In this document: positions 1-9,500 of the stretch, in pieces
How positions within the stretch are numbered: the first letter of the stretch is position 1
Layout: each line of letters begins with the position of its first letter
Origin: DYFT01 sp041695085
GTDB lineage: Bacteria > Bacteroidota > Ignavibacteria > UBA10030
Reading direction: 5' to 3'
DNA: 64,000 nt
Assembly: GCA_041695085.1 (NCBI GenBank)
Contig: JBGFRO010000023.1
Span: 62,001-126,000, forward strand
Notes under the pieces: model-generated
What the model was told of the DNA's origin: nothing
What the model saw: the letters and a program-made list of their open reading frames with translations, nothing else
Databases searched by the model: none
Translations under genes and position numbers: made by a program

Positions 1-436
1 CAGCACAAAGTTACCGTTCTTGGTTTGCTGTACTATTACAGAATCCTAACCTCAATATTAAATCAAGTGGGAGTGTAGAGCGACGTCCTGCTGCTCAAGA
101 GCATAATTGCATGCTGATTCCCCCTGTGCTTGCGCACCGAAGTGCTTCAGCACACAGGTGTGCCAAAGCCACGGCCACCGGTCTCTTCCAGTTTGCCATA
201 ACGGCGGCCGTGGCTAACTTGACCCTGGTCGATTCAACTCAGGAGGAGAGCAATCCAAACGGAGGGTTTTCGGCTGTGTCTCTACCTGAAGAGGCATATG
301 CCACCCCGCCGTGGGATGAATCCTACGGCTGGATGAGGAAACCCCAAGGGTTTCAAGAGCGGTTTTTAGGACCGCGCATTCCAATGCCGGTTATGCACTT
401 CTATATATTCCACTCATTCTCCGAAAGGTTAGTCCT
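1..436. other. Hairpin-rich non-coding leader region
   Basis: I see no convincing gene here. A 109-codon frame at 111-440 has no recognisable domain and is crossed by several inverted repeats, so I do not call it. Visible palindromes are GAAACCC/GGGTTTC at 338-354, GCGGT/ACCGC at 359-375, and AGCCACGGCC (168-177) pairing with GGCCGTGGCT (206-215). A CTGTGCT/AGCACACAG pair lies at about 125-158. The density suggests a repeat cluster or a structured leader ahead of the NamZ-like gene; sequence alone does not decide. Confidence 0.4.
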
Positions 437-1666
437 ATGAAACGCGTGCTCTCATATTTTCTCTTCGTTGTTTTTTCTGTCTGTGTTGCGTCCGCTCAAG
501 TAACCCCCGGCGCCGATCTCCTCTTCACAAACTATACGTATCTCATTCAGGGTAAGCGTGTCGGACTTGTAACGAACCACTCGGCACTGTTAAGCGACGG
601 CCGGCATCTCGCCGATGCGCTCGTCTCCTCTCGCCTCTGCACACTCGTCGTCTTGTTCGGTCCCGAGCACGGCATTCGCGGCGATGCACCGGCAGGAGAG
701 AAGATTCAGGACGATGTCGACGCACGAACCGGCGCAAAAGTGTACTCTCTGTACGGACGTATCAACAAACCGACGCCGGAGATGCTGGACGGAGTCGATG
801 TAGTACTCTTTGATATTTTCGACGTCGGAGCGCGGTTCTATACGTACGAAAGCACGATGTCACTTGCCATAGAGGCTGCAGCGGAACAGGGGATCCCCTA
901 CGTGGTGCTCGATCGCCCCAACCCGATTCGCGGAACGTGGGTCGAGGGATTCATTCGCCTCGACTCGCTCCGCTCCTTCGTAGGTCTGCATCCGATCCCA
1001 ATTGCCCACGGCATGACGATGGGAGAACTGGCAAACATGTTCAACAAGGCGGGATGGTTAAAGGGGGGTGTGAAAGCAAACTTGACCGTGGTGAAGATGG
1101 AAGGATGGAGGCGGGACATGTGGTTTGACGAGACCGGCCTCAAATGGACGAGACCTTCGCCGAACATTCCGACATTATCCACTGCAGTCGTCTATCCGGG
1201 CACGTGCTTGTTTGAAGGAACAAACCTTTCCGAAGGACGAGGGACGGAGAAACCGTTCGAGTACATTGGAGCGCCGTATGTCGATGGAAAAGCATTCGCT
1301 GCTGCATTGAACGCTCGACAATTGAAGGGGGTCATATTCGAGCCGATCGAGTTCACGCCGCGTGATATTCCCGGGGCTGCAACGAATCCGAAGCACAAAG
1401 GGACGAAGTGTGGCGGTGTGTTCGTGAAGGTGACCGACCGCAACGCGTATGAGCCTGTCAGGACCGCAGTGCACATGCTTGCCGCTCTGAAGCAACTCTA
1501 TCCCACGCAATTCCAATGGCGCGGCTCCATCGATCGCCTCGCCGGCACTCCGATTCTCCGCCTGATGATCGATGCGGGCCGTTCAGCCGAAGAAATCTGC
1601 GCGTTGTGGGATGGGGAGGTGGAGCAGTTTCGGAATATTCGCTCTCACTACCTCATGTACGATTAA
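437..1666 (+). CDS. namZ: NamZ-like exo-beta-N-acetylmuramidase (DUF1343), secreted
   Basis: A 409-residue protein of the DUF1343 family, whose characterised members (NamZ) release N-acetylmuramic acid from the non-reducing end of peptidoglycan fragments. Residues 1-20 form a signal peptide ending in ASA followed by Gln, so the enzyme should act in the periplasm or outside the cell. Family hallmarks seen are GLVTNHSAL near residue 45, the FGPEHGIRGDAPAGE block near 75-90, LFDIFDVGARFYTYESTM near 125, LDRPNPI near 160, and FEGTNLSEGRGTEKPFE near 260. The conserved Glu in FGPEHG is a plausible catalytic residue. Length is normal for the family. A decayed GH3 hexosaminidase lies about 9 kb away, which suggests a former muropeptide-recycling pair. 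The family call is firm; substrate is inferred. Confidence 0.9.
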   Translation: MKRVLSYFLFVVFSVCVASAQVTPGADLLFTNYTYLIQGKRVGLVTNHSALLSDGRHLADALVSSRLCTLVVLFGPEHGIRGDAPAGEKIQDDVDARTGAKVYSLYGRINKPTPEMLDGVDVVLFDIFDVGARFYTYESTMSLAIEAAAEQGIPYVVLDRPNPIRGTWVEGFIRLDSLRSFVGLHPIPIAHGMTMGELANMFNKAGWLKGGVKANLTVVKMEGWRRDMWFDETGLKWTRPSPNIPTLSTAVVYPGTCLFEGTNLSEGRGTEKPFEYIGAPYVDGKAFAAALNARQLKGVIFEPIEFTPRDIPGAATNPKHKGTKCGGVFVKVTDRNAYEPVRTAVHMLAALKQLYPTQFQWRGSIDRLAGTPILRLMIDAGRSAEEICALWDGEVEQFRNIRSHYLMYD

Positions 1667-1990
1667 TTGCTTCTTTTCCGCTTCCGAGATGGGGAGCGTT
1701 CTTTGCTGCGAGGAAGTTTGATTGCCAGCCCATTTTTTTTCGTTTCTAAGCGCAAGCCTCCACACCCCTCCTCGATTCTACACTTCTCCCCTAGCTTAAT
1801 TACGCTCATCTCTCTCCGATCCCCTTCGTTCCTTCTGACTGCTTCTCAGTTATTTCAGCATACGTCAATCGGATACCCCCAAGATCCCGTAAGACATTGC
1901 TTTTGGGTGCGTGACTGAGTAGCTTTGTTTCATAGAGGTTCTTCTGATCGAGGAGAAACCCCAAGAGTGTACAGTTCTGCGGAGGAAGCC
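1667..1990. other. Intergenic, no gene seen
   Basis: About 320 bases between the NamZ-like gene and the PAS kinase. Short frames here lack recognisable motifs. It probably holds the kinase promoter, but I see no convincing box. A GGAGGA ribosome site sits just before the ATG at 1991. Confidence 0.4.
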
Positions 1991-4318
1991 ATGCCTCACA
2001 ACACGCCCTCTTTCCCGCTGTACGACCATCGAATGATACTGGACCGCATCACCGACGGCATTGTCGCTTTCGATACGGAGATGAACTATATCTTTGTCAA
2101 CCGTCGCGGGGGTGAGCTGTTAGGCCGCAAGCCAGAAGACCTGATCGGGAAGAATTACTGGAAAGAATATCCCGAAGCCAAAGGGACCCCCTTCGCCAAC
2201 GCATACGTGAAAGCGTTGGAGACGCAGAAGCCGATCATCTTCGAGGCCTACTACCAGCCGTGGGACCGCTGGTTCGAAAACCGGATCTACCCTTCCAGAG
2301 AAGGACTGACAATCTTCTTTACGGAGGTCACTGAGCGGAAGAAGGCAGAAGAAGCTCTCCACATGCAGAACAAGTTCATCACCGCTCTCACCAACACCGC
2401 CCCTGCGATCATCTATATTTATGATCTGACCACGCATAGCAATGTGTACTCGAATAACGGGATCGAGCGCATCCTGGGTTATACTCGGGAAGAAATCAAA
2501 GCCGCAGGTGCCGAGTTGCTCGCGCGTTTCGTCCACCCCGACGACCTGCCAGCCGTCATGGCGTTTCAGAGCAAGATTGCGGCAGCAAAGGATCAAGAGG
2601 TTCTCGAAATCGAATACCGCACGCGACACAAAGACGGGCAATGGCTGACGCTCCACAGCTATGAGTCGCCATTCCTGCGCTTGTCCGACGGATCTGTACA
2701 ACAAAAAATTGGAGTTGCCATAGATGTTACCGAGCGCGCACTAGCGGAGAAAAAGCTTCGTGACCGTGAGCGTCAGCTTTCTACGCTAATTGGGAATTTG
2801 CCGGGCGCTGTCTACAGATGTCGTAACGACAAAACCTATACGACCGAGTTTGTGAGTGCAAAGATTGAAGAGCTTACCGGTTGCCCAGTAATTGATTTCG
2901 AAGAGCATCGTCGAAACATTTCTGAGTTTATTCATGCGGACGACCAGGAACGGGTCTGGTCAGAAATCCAAAGCGCTCTTGGTAAAAAACGGCCGTTCGA
3001 GTTGACGTATCGAATCCGAGATGCGCAGGGAAAAGAGAAATGGGTTTGGGAACAAGGGAGGGGAATCTATGATCCCAAAGGCGAATTGGAGGCACTGGAA
3101 GGCTTTGTTCTCGACATCACCGACCGCAAGCGGCAGGAGAGTCTGGTCGCGCTTGAATCGCAAGTACTTAGCATGGTCGCTCAACAGGAACCGCTCGCTC
3201 AGATCCTTGAACGCATCGTATTGAATATCGAAGCACTCTCGCACGAGACCATTGCTTCCATTCTCCTCTTGGACGACGACGGGGTGCACGTTCATCATGG
3301 GGCTTCTCCCCATTTGCCTGATTCTTACAACCGGGCAATTGAAGGAGCGCCCATTGGTCCCGTTGCCGGGTCGTGCGGTACCGCTGCTTATCGGAAGGAA
3401 CCTGTCATCGTCACCGACATAGAGACCGACCCGTTGTGGGAAAACTACCGCCACCTGATCCTTCCACACGGACTGCGGGCGTGCTGGTCAACGCCGATCA
3501 TCAACAAGCAGGGGAAAGTTCTGGGTACGTTCGCGATGTATTACAGAGAGCCACGAAGTCCGAAACCGGAAGACTTCAAGCTCATCGAATTCGTGACGCA
3601 TCTTACGTTGATTGTGCTTGAGCGGAAACGGGCGGAGGAAAAACTACGCCGCTCCCGCGAGCAACTCCGTGCACTAACCAGCCATTTGCAAAACGCCATC
3701 GAAGAAGAGCGTGCCCGCATCGCACGGGAAATCCATGATGACATCGGACAGACATTTACTGCCATCAAAATGGATTTGTTCCTCCTCTTGCGAACCGTTG
3801 ACGGGGTGAAAGAGAAGAAGATCAAAACGGCGGTGTCGGAAGAAGTAACGGCACTCATAGGATTGTTAGACCGGGGTGTGCAATCCATCCGCAAGATCGT
3901 GCGCGACCTGCGACCCGAAGCGTTGGAAACCATGGGCCTGCTCGTCGGCATTGAGTGGCAGGCGAAAGAGTTCGAGAAACGGACAAAGATTCGCGTCTCG
4001 ATCTCGCTCCCCAAGAAGGAGCCGCAATTGGAGAAGCAGCAAGCCGTGGCGCTTTTCCGCATCGTCCAGGAAGCCCTCACGAATGTCGCCCGGCACGCAG
4101 AAGCAACGAAGGTAAAAATTGAGCTCGAATTCGAATCGGGACAGACCTGCCTGCGGATTTCCGATAACGGTAAGGGTATCAGCGAGGAAGACATGGCCAA
4201 GCCACATTCGTTCGGCCTGCTGGCCATGCGAGAACGAGTCGCTGCGCTGGGAGGAGAATTGACGATTGGCGGCAGGAAGGGAAAGGGAACAGTGGTGGAG
4301 GTGAGATTACACGCGTAG
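1991..4318 (+). CDS. Cytoplasmic PAS-PAS-PAS-GAF sensor histidine kinase (NarL-type, HisKA_3)
   Basis: A 775-residue sensor kinase without membrane segments. Three PAS domains (about 15-125, 130-255, 262-380) are followed by a GAF domain (about 390-540), a HisKA_3 dimerisation helix with the phospho-acceptor His in AREIHDDIGQ near residue 580, and a C-terminal HATPase with an N-box (EALTNVARHA) and the G1 motif DNGKGI. The ATG at 1991 is preferred over a TTG at 1925 because GGAGGA lies seven bases upstream. The NarL-type regulator at 5191 is the natural partner; the pair is now split by an insertion of REP palindromes and a RAYT gene. The TAG stop (4316-4318) lies inside the first palindrome's GTAG head, so the insertion may have altered the C-terminus. 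The signal sensed is unknown. Confidence 0.88.
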   Translation: MPHNTPSFPLYDHRMILDRITDGIVAFDTEMNYIFVNRRGGELLGRKPEDLIGKNYWKEYPEAKGTPFANAYVKALETQKPIIFEAYYQPWDRWFENRIYPSREGLTIFFTEVTERKKAEEALHMQNKFITALTNTAPAIIYIYDLTTHSNVYSNNGIERILGYTREEIKAAGAELLARFVHPDDLPAVMAFQSKIAAAKDQEVLEIEYRTRHKDGQWLTLHSYESPFLRLSDGSVQQKIGVAIDVTERALAEKKLRDRERQLSTLIGNLPGAVYRCRNDKTYTTEFVSAKIEELTGCPVIDFEEHRRNISEFIHADDQERVWSEIQSALGKKRPFELTYRIRDAQGKEKWVWEQGRGIYDPKGELEALEGFVLDITDRKRQESLVALESQVLSMVAQQEPLAQILERIVLNIEALSHETIASILLLDDDGVHVHHGASPHLPDSYNRAIEGAPIGPVAGSCGTAAYRKEPVIVTDIETDPLWENYRHLILPHGLRACWSTPIINKQGKVLGTFAMYYREPRSPKPEDFKLIEFVTHLTLIVLERKRAEEKLRRSREQLRALTSHLQNAIEEERARIAREIHDDIGQTFTAIKMDLFLLLRTVDGVKEKKIKTAVSEEVTALIGLLDRGVQSIRKIVRDLRPEALETMGLLVGIEWQAKEFEKRTKIRVSISLPKKEPQLEKQQAVALFRIVQEALTNVARHAEATKVKIELEFESGQTCLRISDNGKGISEEDMAKPHSFGLLAMRERVAALGGELTIGGRKGKGTVVEVRLHA

Positions 4319-4543
4319 AGTCCCGTTCGTAACGGGACGAGACAATTCCGTTCGTAACGGGACGAGACAATTCCGTTCGCAACGGGACGATGTTGTGTAG
4401 AGTCCGATTCTCAATCGGACTCCATTGTCGTCCGATCGCGGATCGGATCAACCTTTTTCGTCCGATCGCGGATCGGATCAACCTTTTTCGTCCGATCGCG
4501 GATCGGATCAACCTTTTTCGTCCGATCGCGGATCGGACTCTAC
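4315..4543 (+). repeat. REP palindrome cluster upstream of the RAYT gene
   Basis: At least eight short palindromes. The complete unit is 24 bases: a GTAGAG head followed by a perfect hairpin (TCCCGTT/AACGGGA at 4315-4338; TCCGATT/AATCGGA at 4397-4420). Headless copies lie at 4347 and 4372. Four tandem copies of a 30-base unit with TCCGATC/GATCGGA start at 4430, 4460, 4490 and 4520; the last ends in the inverted head CTCTAC (4538-4543). Stem bases change on both arms together, so the hairpin rather than the sequence is conserved. A 5' GTAG head plus hairpin is the known hallmark of REPs handled by RAYT transposases. Confidence 0.9.
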
Positions 4544-4568
4544 GAATCAAATATGGGAGGAGATGTTT

Positions 4569-5096
4569 ATGCCACGCAAGATATCCGGGAAACCACCGCG
4601 TTATGATCGAGATTATTCGATCTATTTTCTCACGTTCTGTACCTATGACCGAAAAGCTCTTTTGCATCAACCAGGTATTCCAGAAATGCTTATCGAAAAC
4701 CTTCGTTTCTATGGAAAGCGGTTGCGCGAATTGATCGGATATACAATCATGCCTGATCATATACATCTTCTGATGGAAGTCGAGAAGGTTGCTCACCTCT
4801 CTGCTTTCCTGCGGGATTTCAAAAAGCGAGCTGCCAAAGAGATCAAAACAACGTTATCGTTGACACAGAATCATATTTGGCAACGCGGCACGATGGACCA
4901 TTGTATTCGGTTCTCGTGGAGCAACAAGGATTTTGAGAATCACATTCGTTATCTCTATTATAATTGTTACAAACATCTTGGCATAGCACCCAAAGATTTT
5001 CCTTATCACAATTTTATGGACGCGGTTTCAAAAGGATGGTTGGATATGGATTTCTTTTCCTTTGATGAAACACGGCTTCCACAAAAATACGAGTAG
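4569..5096 (+). CDS. REP-associated tyrosine transposase (RAYT, Y1_Tnp family)
   Basis: A 175-residue HUH-type single-strand nuclease of the IS200-like/RAYT group, which binds and cleaves GTAG-headed REP hairpins. The HUH motif is DHIHLLMEV near residue 62. The family signature WQRGTMDHCIR lies near 112, and the helix IRYLYYNCYKHLG near 132 should carry the catalytic Tyr. The tail FPYHNFMDAVSKG matches the usual RAYT end. The start at 4569 is chosen because GGGAGGAG lies seven to eight bases upstream; the ATG at 4563 is too close to it. REP palindromes with outward heads flank both sides (CTCTAC at 4538-4543, GTAGAG at 5093). Its TAG stop is inside the right-hand GTAG. It appears intact, interrupting a kinase/regulator operon. 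Confidence 0.93.
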   Translation: MPRKISGKPPRYDRDYSIYFLTFCTYDRKALLHQPGIPEMLIENLRFYGKRLRELIGYTIMPDHIHLLMEVEKVAHLSAFLRDFKKRAAKEIKTTLSLTQNHIWQRGTMDHCIRFSWSNKDFENHIRYLYYNCYKHLGIAPKDFPYHNFMDAVSKGWLDMDFFSFDETRLPQKYE

Positions 5097-5185
5097 AGTC
5101 CGATTCTCAATCGGACTCTCTCCATTGTCGTCCGATCATGGATCGGACTCTACCTTTTTTTGTCCGATCGCGGATCGGACTCTAC
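5093..5185 (+). repeat. REP palindromes downstream of the RAYT gene
   Basis: Three palindromes: GTAGAG plus TCCGATT/AATCGGA (5093-5116), TCCGATC-ATG-GATCGGA ending in CTCTAC (5131-5153), and TCCGATC-GCG-GATCGGA ending in CTCTAC (5162-5185). The last stops six bases before the ATG of the regulator at 5191, so this regulator has no independent ribosome site outside the repeat. Confidence 0.88.
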
Positions 5186-5190
5186 CGCGT

Positions 5191-5832
5191 ATGCCCAACA
5201 TCCTCATCGCCGATGATCATGCCCTGATTCGTGAGGGTCTTCGCAAACTCCTTGCGCCGGAGCGCGATCTTCACATCGCCGCTGAAGCCACCAACGCCGC
5301 CGAGGCGCTCGAGCTTCTCTCCCGCATGAAGGTTGACCTGGTGCTGCTCGATATCAACATGCCAGGGCGTAGCGGGATCGAGTTGTTGTATGATCTCCGC
5401 AAACGATTCCCCAAAGTCAAACTGCTCATGCTCAGCATGCATCCGGAAGAGACCGTCGCCGTGCGCGCGATGAAAGCGGGCGCTTCGGGTTACATCTCCA
5501 AAGATGCCCCGCCCGAAGAATTGCTCAACGCCATCCGCAAAGTCTTGAGCGGGCGGAAGTATGTCAGCCAGAAACTTGCCGACCAGCTCGCGGAAGACCT
5601 TGCAAAACCGGAATTGAGTAAACCGCACGAAATCCTCTCTGCCCGCGAGTTTGAGATTCTCTGTCTCTTCGGCAAAGGTAAAACCGTTTCCGAGATAGCC
5701 AAAAAGCTTTCCCTCAGCGTTCCCACCGTTACCACGTACCGCAGACGCATCCTGCAAAAGCTCAGCCTCAAAACCACCGCCGAGTTGATTCATTACGCCA
5801 TCCGCCATAACCTCGTCGAACCCCTCGAATAA
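5191..5832 (+). CDS. NarL/FixJ-family response regulator
   Basis: A 213-residue DNA-binding response regulator. The receiver domain (1-120) keeps the acidic pair (ADDH near residue 8), the phospho-acceptor Asp in LLDINMP near 55 and the conserved Lys in ISKDAP near 105. A LuxR-type helix-turn-helix spans about 150-210, with LSAREFEILCLF and VPTVTTYRRRILQKL. The ATG at 5191 is chosen because the receiver domain begins there (MPNILIADDH); upstream in-frame codons fall inside REP repeats. It is the likely partner of the HisKA_3 kinase at 1991, from which it was separated by the RAYT/REP insertion. No Shine-Dalgarno sequence is visible at this start, so expression may have changed. Confidence 0.88.
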   Translation: MPNILIADDHALIREGLRKLLAPERDLHIAAEATNAAEALELLSRMKVDLVLLDINMPGRSGIELLYDLRKRFPKVKLLMLSMHPEETVAVRAMKAGASGYISKDAPPEELLNAIRKVLSGRKYVSQKLADQLAEDLAKPELSKPHEILSAREFEILCLFGKGKTVSEIAKKLSLSVPTVTTYRRRILQKLSLKTTAELIHYAIRHNLVEPLE

Positions 5833-5859
5833 CACACCCATTCCCCATCAACCATCTCC

Positions 5860-6050
5860 GTAGAGTCCCGTTCGCAAAGGGACGAGTTGTAGAGTCCCTT
5901 TCGCAAAGGGACGAATCCAGGCATGTCCGATTACGAATCGGACTCTACACGACCCCCTGTAGAGTCCCGTTCGTAACGGGACAAATTCGGGGGAGGTCCG
6001 ATTACGAATCGGACTCTACGCAATGTGTCCGATTACGAATCGGACTCTAC
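5860..6050 (+). repeat. REP palindrome cluster, six 24-bp units
   Basis: Six units of 24 bases. Forward heads lie at 5860 (TCCCGTT..AAAGGGA, one stem mismatch), 5889 (TCCCTTT/AAAGGGA) and 5959 (TCCCGTT/AACGGGA). Inverted heads end at 5948, 6019 and 6050 (TCCGATT/AATCGGA then CTCTAC). The mismatched unit at 5860 looks like an intermediate between two stem types. Alternating orientations are typical of REP clusters (BIMEs). Confidence 0.9.
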
Positions 6051-6157
6051 CTTGTCATTCAAACCATGACATGCTTTTCATGGTCGCAATGACTTCGCAT
6101 GTCGATGCCCTTTGATATCTTAAATCCGCATTGATAAACCACAAAAAGGATTTCTCC

Positions 6158-6520
6158 ATGACCATACTCATCGCAGACGATTTTGCCCCGGTTCGCAGCA
6201 GCCTCAAACGGATGCTCGAATCACTCCCGAGTGTCGAGCAGGTTGCCGAAGCCGCAGATGGAAAGGAAGCACAGCAGCTCATCGGTATTCTTCAGCCCAA
6301 TATCCTCATCCTCGACGTCCAGATGCCGGAAAAGACGGGTATTGATCTCCTCCGGGAGATGGGGAATAGCCTCCAACACACGACGGTCATCATTCTGACC
6401 AATTATGCGACTCCTGAGCTCCGCAGCCAATGTCTGAGTCTCGGAGCAGACCATGTGCTGGATAAGACATTGGAGTTTCAACACGTGGTTGAGATTGTTC
6501 AACAAATTGCTCTTGCCTGA
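6158..6520 (+). CDS. Receiver-only response regulator (CheY-like)
   Basis: A 120-residue single receiver domain with no output domain. The acidic pair is in IADDFAP near residue 6, the phospho-acceptor Asp in LILDVQMPEKTG near 53, and the conserved Lys in VLDKTLE near 103. The ATG at 6158 has AAGGA seven bases upstream; the TTG at 6131 does not. It is followed after 66 bases by a seven-PAS hybrid kinase whose own C-terminus is a receiver, so this protein may be a diffusible relay for that kinase. Output by protein-protein contact is inferred from the absence of a DNA-binding domain. Confidence 0.85.
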   Translation: MTILIADDFAPVRSSLKRMLESLPSVEQVAEAADGKEAQQLIGILQPNILILDVQMPEKTGIDLLREMGNSLQHTTVIILTNYATPELRSQCLSLGADHVLDKTLEFQHVVEIVQQIALA

Positions 6521-6586
6521 ATTGGCATTGAGCTCGGCGCGCAAGTACGTACACAACTTAAGTTCCTTGGGGGAGCAGAGAAAGCT

Positions 6587-9500
6587 ATGAAGAAGAGGAA
6601 ATCAGTTTCAAATACAGCATCAACGCAACAAGTGTTGTCGAGCAGCCAAGAGCAGTATCGTCAGCTCTTTCAGGCCCACCCGCAGCCGATGTGGGTCTAT
6701 GACCTGGAAACACTAGCGTTCCTCGCTGTTAACGACGCCGCGATTGCGCGGTACGGTTACACGGAAGAAGAATTCCTTCGGATGACCATTAAAGACATCC
6801 GTCCGGTTGACGATATACCGGCGCTTCTCGACAATATTGCTCAGGTGACGGAAGGCTTAGATGAAGCGGGGGTGTGGCGCCACCGTAAGAAGGATGGAAC
6901 CCTCCTCCATGTGGAGATTACGTCGCACGTTCTGGAGTTCAACGGTCGCCGAGCGGAACTTGTCATGGTAACCGATGTAACCGAACGGTTGTGGGCCGAA
7001 CAGACTCGCGTGCGCCTGCAACAAGCGATCAAGAACTCTCACGATGTCGTTTTCATAACCGCAAAAGATGGAACGATCACCTACGTTAACCCCGAATTTG
7101 AATCGTTGTACGGCTACACAGCCGAGGAGGCTATCGGAAAGAATCCGAGAATCCTTAAAAGTGGCAAGCATTCAGCCGAAGAGTACAGGCAATTCTATGA
7201 AGTGATCTCTTCCGGAAAGACACTCCGTAGCGAAATCATTAATCGGGCTAAAGACGGGCGACTGTTGGAGATTGAGACTACGGTTGATCCCATTGTCAAT
7301 CCCATAGGTGAAGTTGAAGGATTTGTTGCGATCCAGAGGGATATCACTGGGCGCAAACGGACAGCCGAAAAACTCGCTGAGAGCGAACTCCGTCTTCGTC
7401 AAATCACCGAAACGATCCAGCACGTTTTCTGGATGACGGATCCCCGGAAGAACGAGATGATCTACGTCAGCCCGGCGTACGAGCAGATCTGGGGAAGAAG
7501 CGTGCAGGAGCTTTATCGTTCCCCGCGATCATGGATGGAGGCAATTCATTCAGACGACCGGGATTGGGTACTCCAGGCCGCGCTGACCAAGCAGGTGGCA
7601 GGCACGTACAACGAAGTGTACCGGATCGTTCGCCCGGACGGCACGATACGCTGGATTCGCGACAGGGCATTTCCTGTGAAAAACGATTCGGGCGAAGTCT
7701 ATCGCATCAGCGGTATTGCGGCAGATATCACCGAGTATAAGGAATCCGAGCTTGCTCTCTTAGAGAGCGAGGCAAAGTTCAGAACGCTTGCGCAAACATC
7801 CGCGGCGGCGATCTTTATCTACGGGGAGAAGTTTTTGTATGTCAATCCGGCAGCGCAAGGATTAACTGGGTACAGCGGTGAGGAGATGTTGAAGATGAAC
7901 TTCTGGGATATTGTTCACCCCGTCCATCGCGAGCTCATACGACAACAGGGTGCGCTTCAGTTGCGTGGTGAGAATGTTGCGAGCCGGTATGAGTTCCAGA
8001 TTCTTCGAAAGGATGGCGAAACGCGCTGGGTCGAATTCTCCTCCGGCACGTTCAGGCCGAACGGCAAAACATATGCTATCGGTACAGCATTCGATATCAC
8101 AGATCGTAAGCGTGCGGAAGAAGCGTTGCGTGAAAGCGAAGCGTTTCGGCGGCTGATCGTCGATGCAGAACCCGAGTGTGTGAAGGTAGTTGCTGCCGAT
8201 GGTACGCTCATGGAAATGAATCCTGCAGGTCTCAAGATGATCGAGGCGACATCACTCGAGACCGTCCGGGGCAAGCCTATGATCTCGCTTGTGGCTCAAC
8301 GCTTCAAGCCAGCCTTTGCCGCGCTGCACGAGCGAGTGTTACAGGGCGAATCCGGGAAGCTGGAATTTGAAATTGTGGGCTTGCAAGGGACGCGTCGCTG
8401 GTTAGAAACCCACGCGGTTCCCCTGCGTGCGAGTTCGAATAACATCGAAGCACTACTCGCGGTAACCCGCGATATCACTGAGCGAAAGCTCGCCGAAGAA
8501 CGATTGCAGCAATCGGAAGCACGATACCGTGATGTTGTCGAAAATGCCACGGACATCATCTATCTGACCGACATCAACGGGAATTTTGTCTATGCAAACC
8601 CGGCAGGGCTTAGACTCTCCGGCTACACACTTGACGAGTTAAAGCAGCTGAACTATCTCGACCTCATCGTTCCGAGCCACAAGCGACGTGTCTCTAGAGA
8701 GTACATGAAGCAGTACCTGCGGATGACTCCTTCGACGACTATCGACTTTCCGTTTCGTACGAAATCGGGGGAAATTCGATGGTTTAGCCAAGCCTCGACG
8801 CTGATCGTTGAGGATGAGACACCGACGGGCTTCCGTATTATCGCACGCGACATTACAGACCGTCAGTTGGCGGAGGAGAAGGTCAAAGAAAGCGAGGAGC
8901 GTTATCGGGAGCTATTCGATGAAGCCCTTACCGGCAACTATGTCTCGCGGCCGGATGGAACCATCGTTGCCTGCAATAAAACGTTTGCACGAATCTTTGG
9001 ATATGATTCCCCGGAAGAAGCGATGACGAGACATGCGAGCGACTTCCATAAGAATCCGGAAGCCCGGCAGAAGTTCCTCGACCTCGTCCGGATGAAAAAG
9101 AAGCTGGAGCACTTTGAAGGTGAGGCTCGAAAAAAGGACGGAACGGTGATTCATATTATCGAGAATGTTAGCGGCAAATTCAATGATGAAGGTGAACTGT
9201 TCGAAATCCAGGGTCAGGTTTACGATAACACGGAGCGGAAGAAGCTGGAAGACCATCTCCGACATGCCCAGAAAATGGAGAGCATCGGCACGTTGGCGAG
9301 CGGCATTGCGCACGATTTCAACAACATTCTCGGAATCATTCTGGGTCACGCCTCTCTTCTCGCCTATGATCCGTCGCAGTCGGAACGTGTGAGCCAAAGC
9401 CTCAAGGCGATTACGCAAGCGACACAACGCGGTGCATCGCTCGTCAAGCAAATGCTTGTCTTCGCGCGGAAGACCGAAACAGTGTTGCAACCCCTGGATA

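Noticed and set aside
111..440. 109-codon plus-strand frame before the NamZ-like gene
   Set aside because: No domain, low-complexity composition, and it crosses several hairpins. The four-base overlap with the next ATG is not enough to call a gene.
4430..4537. 30-base tandem repeats as a CRISPR array
   Set aside because: The units are directly adjacent palindromes with no variable spacers, and a RAYT gene explains them.
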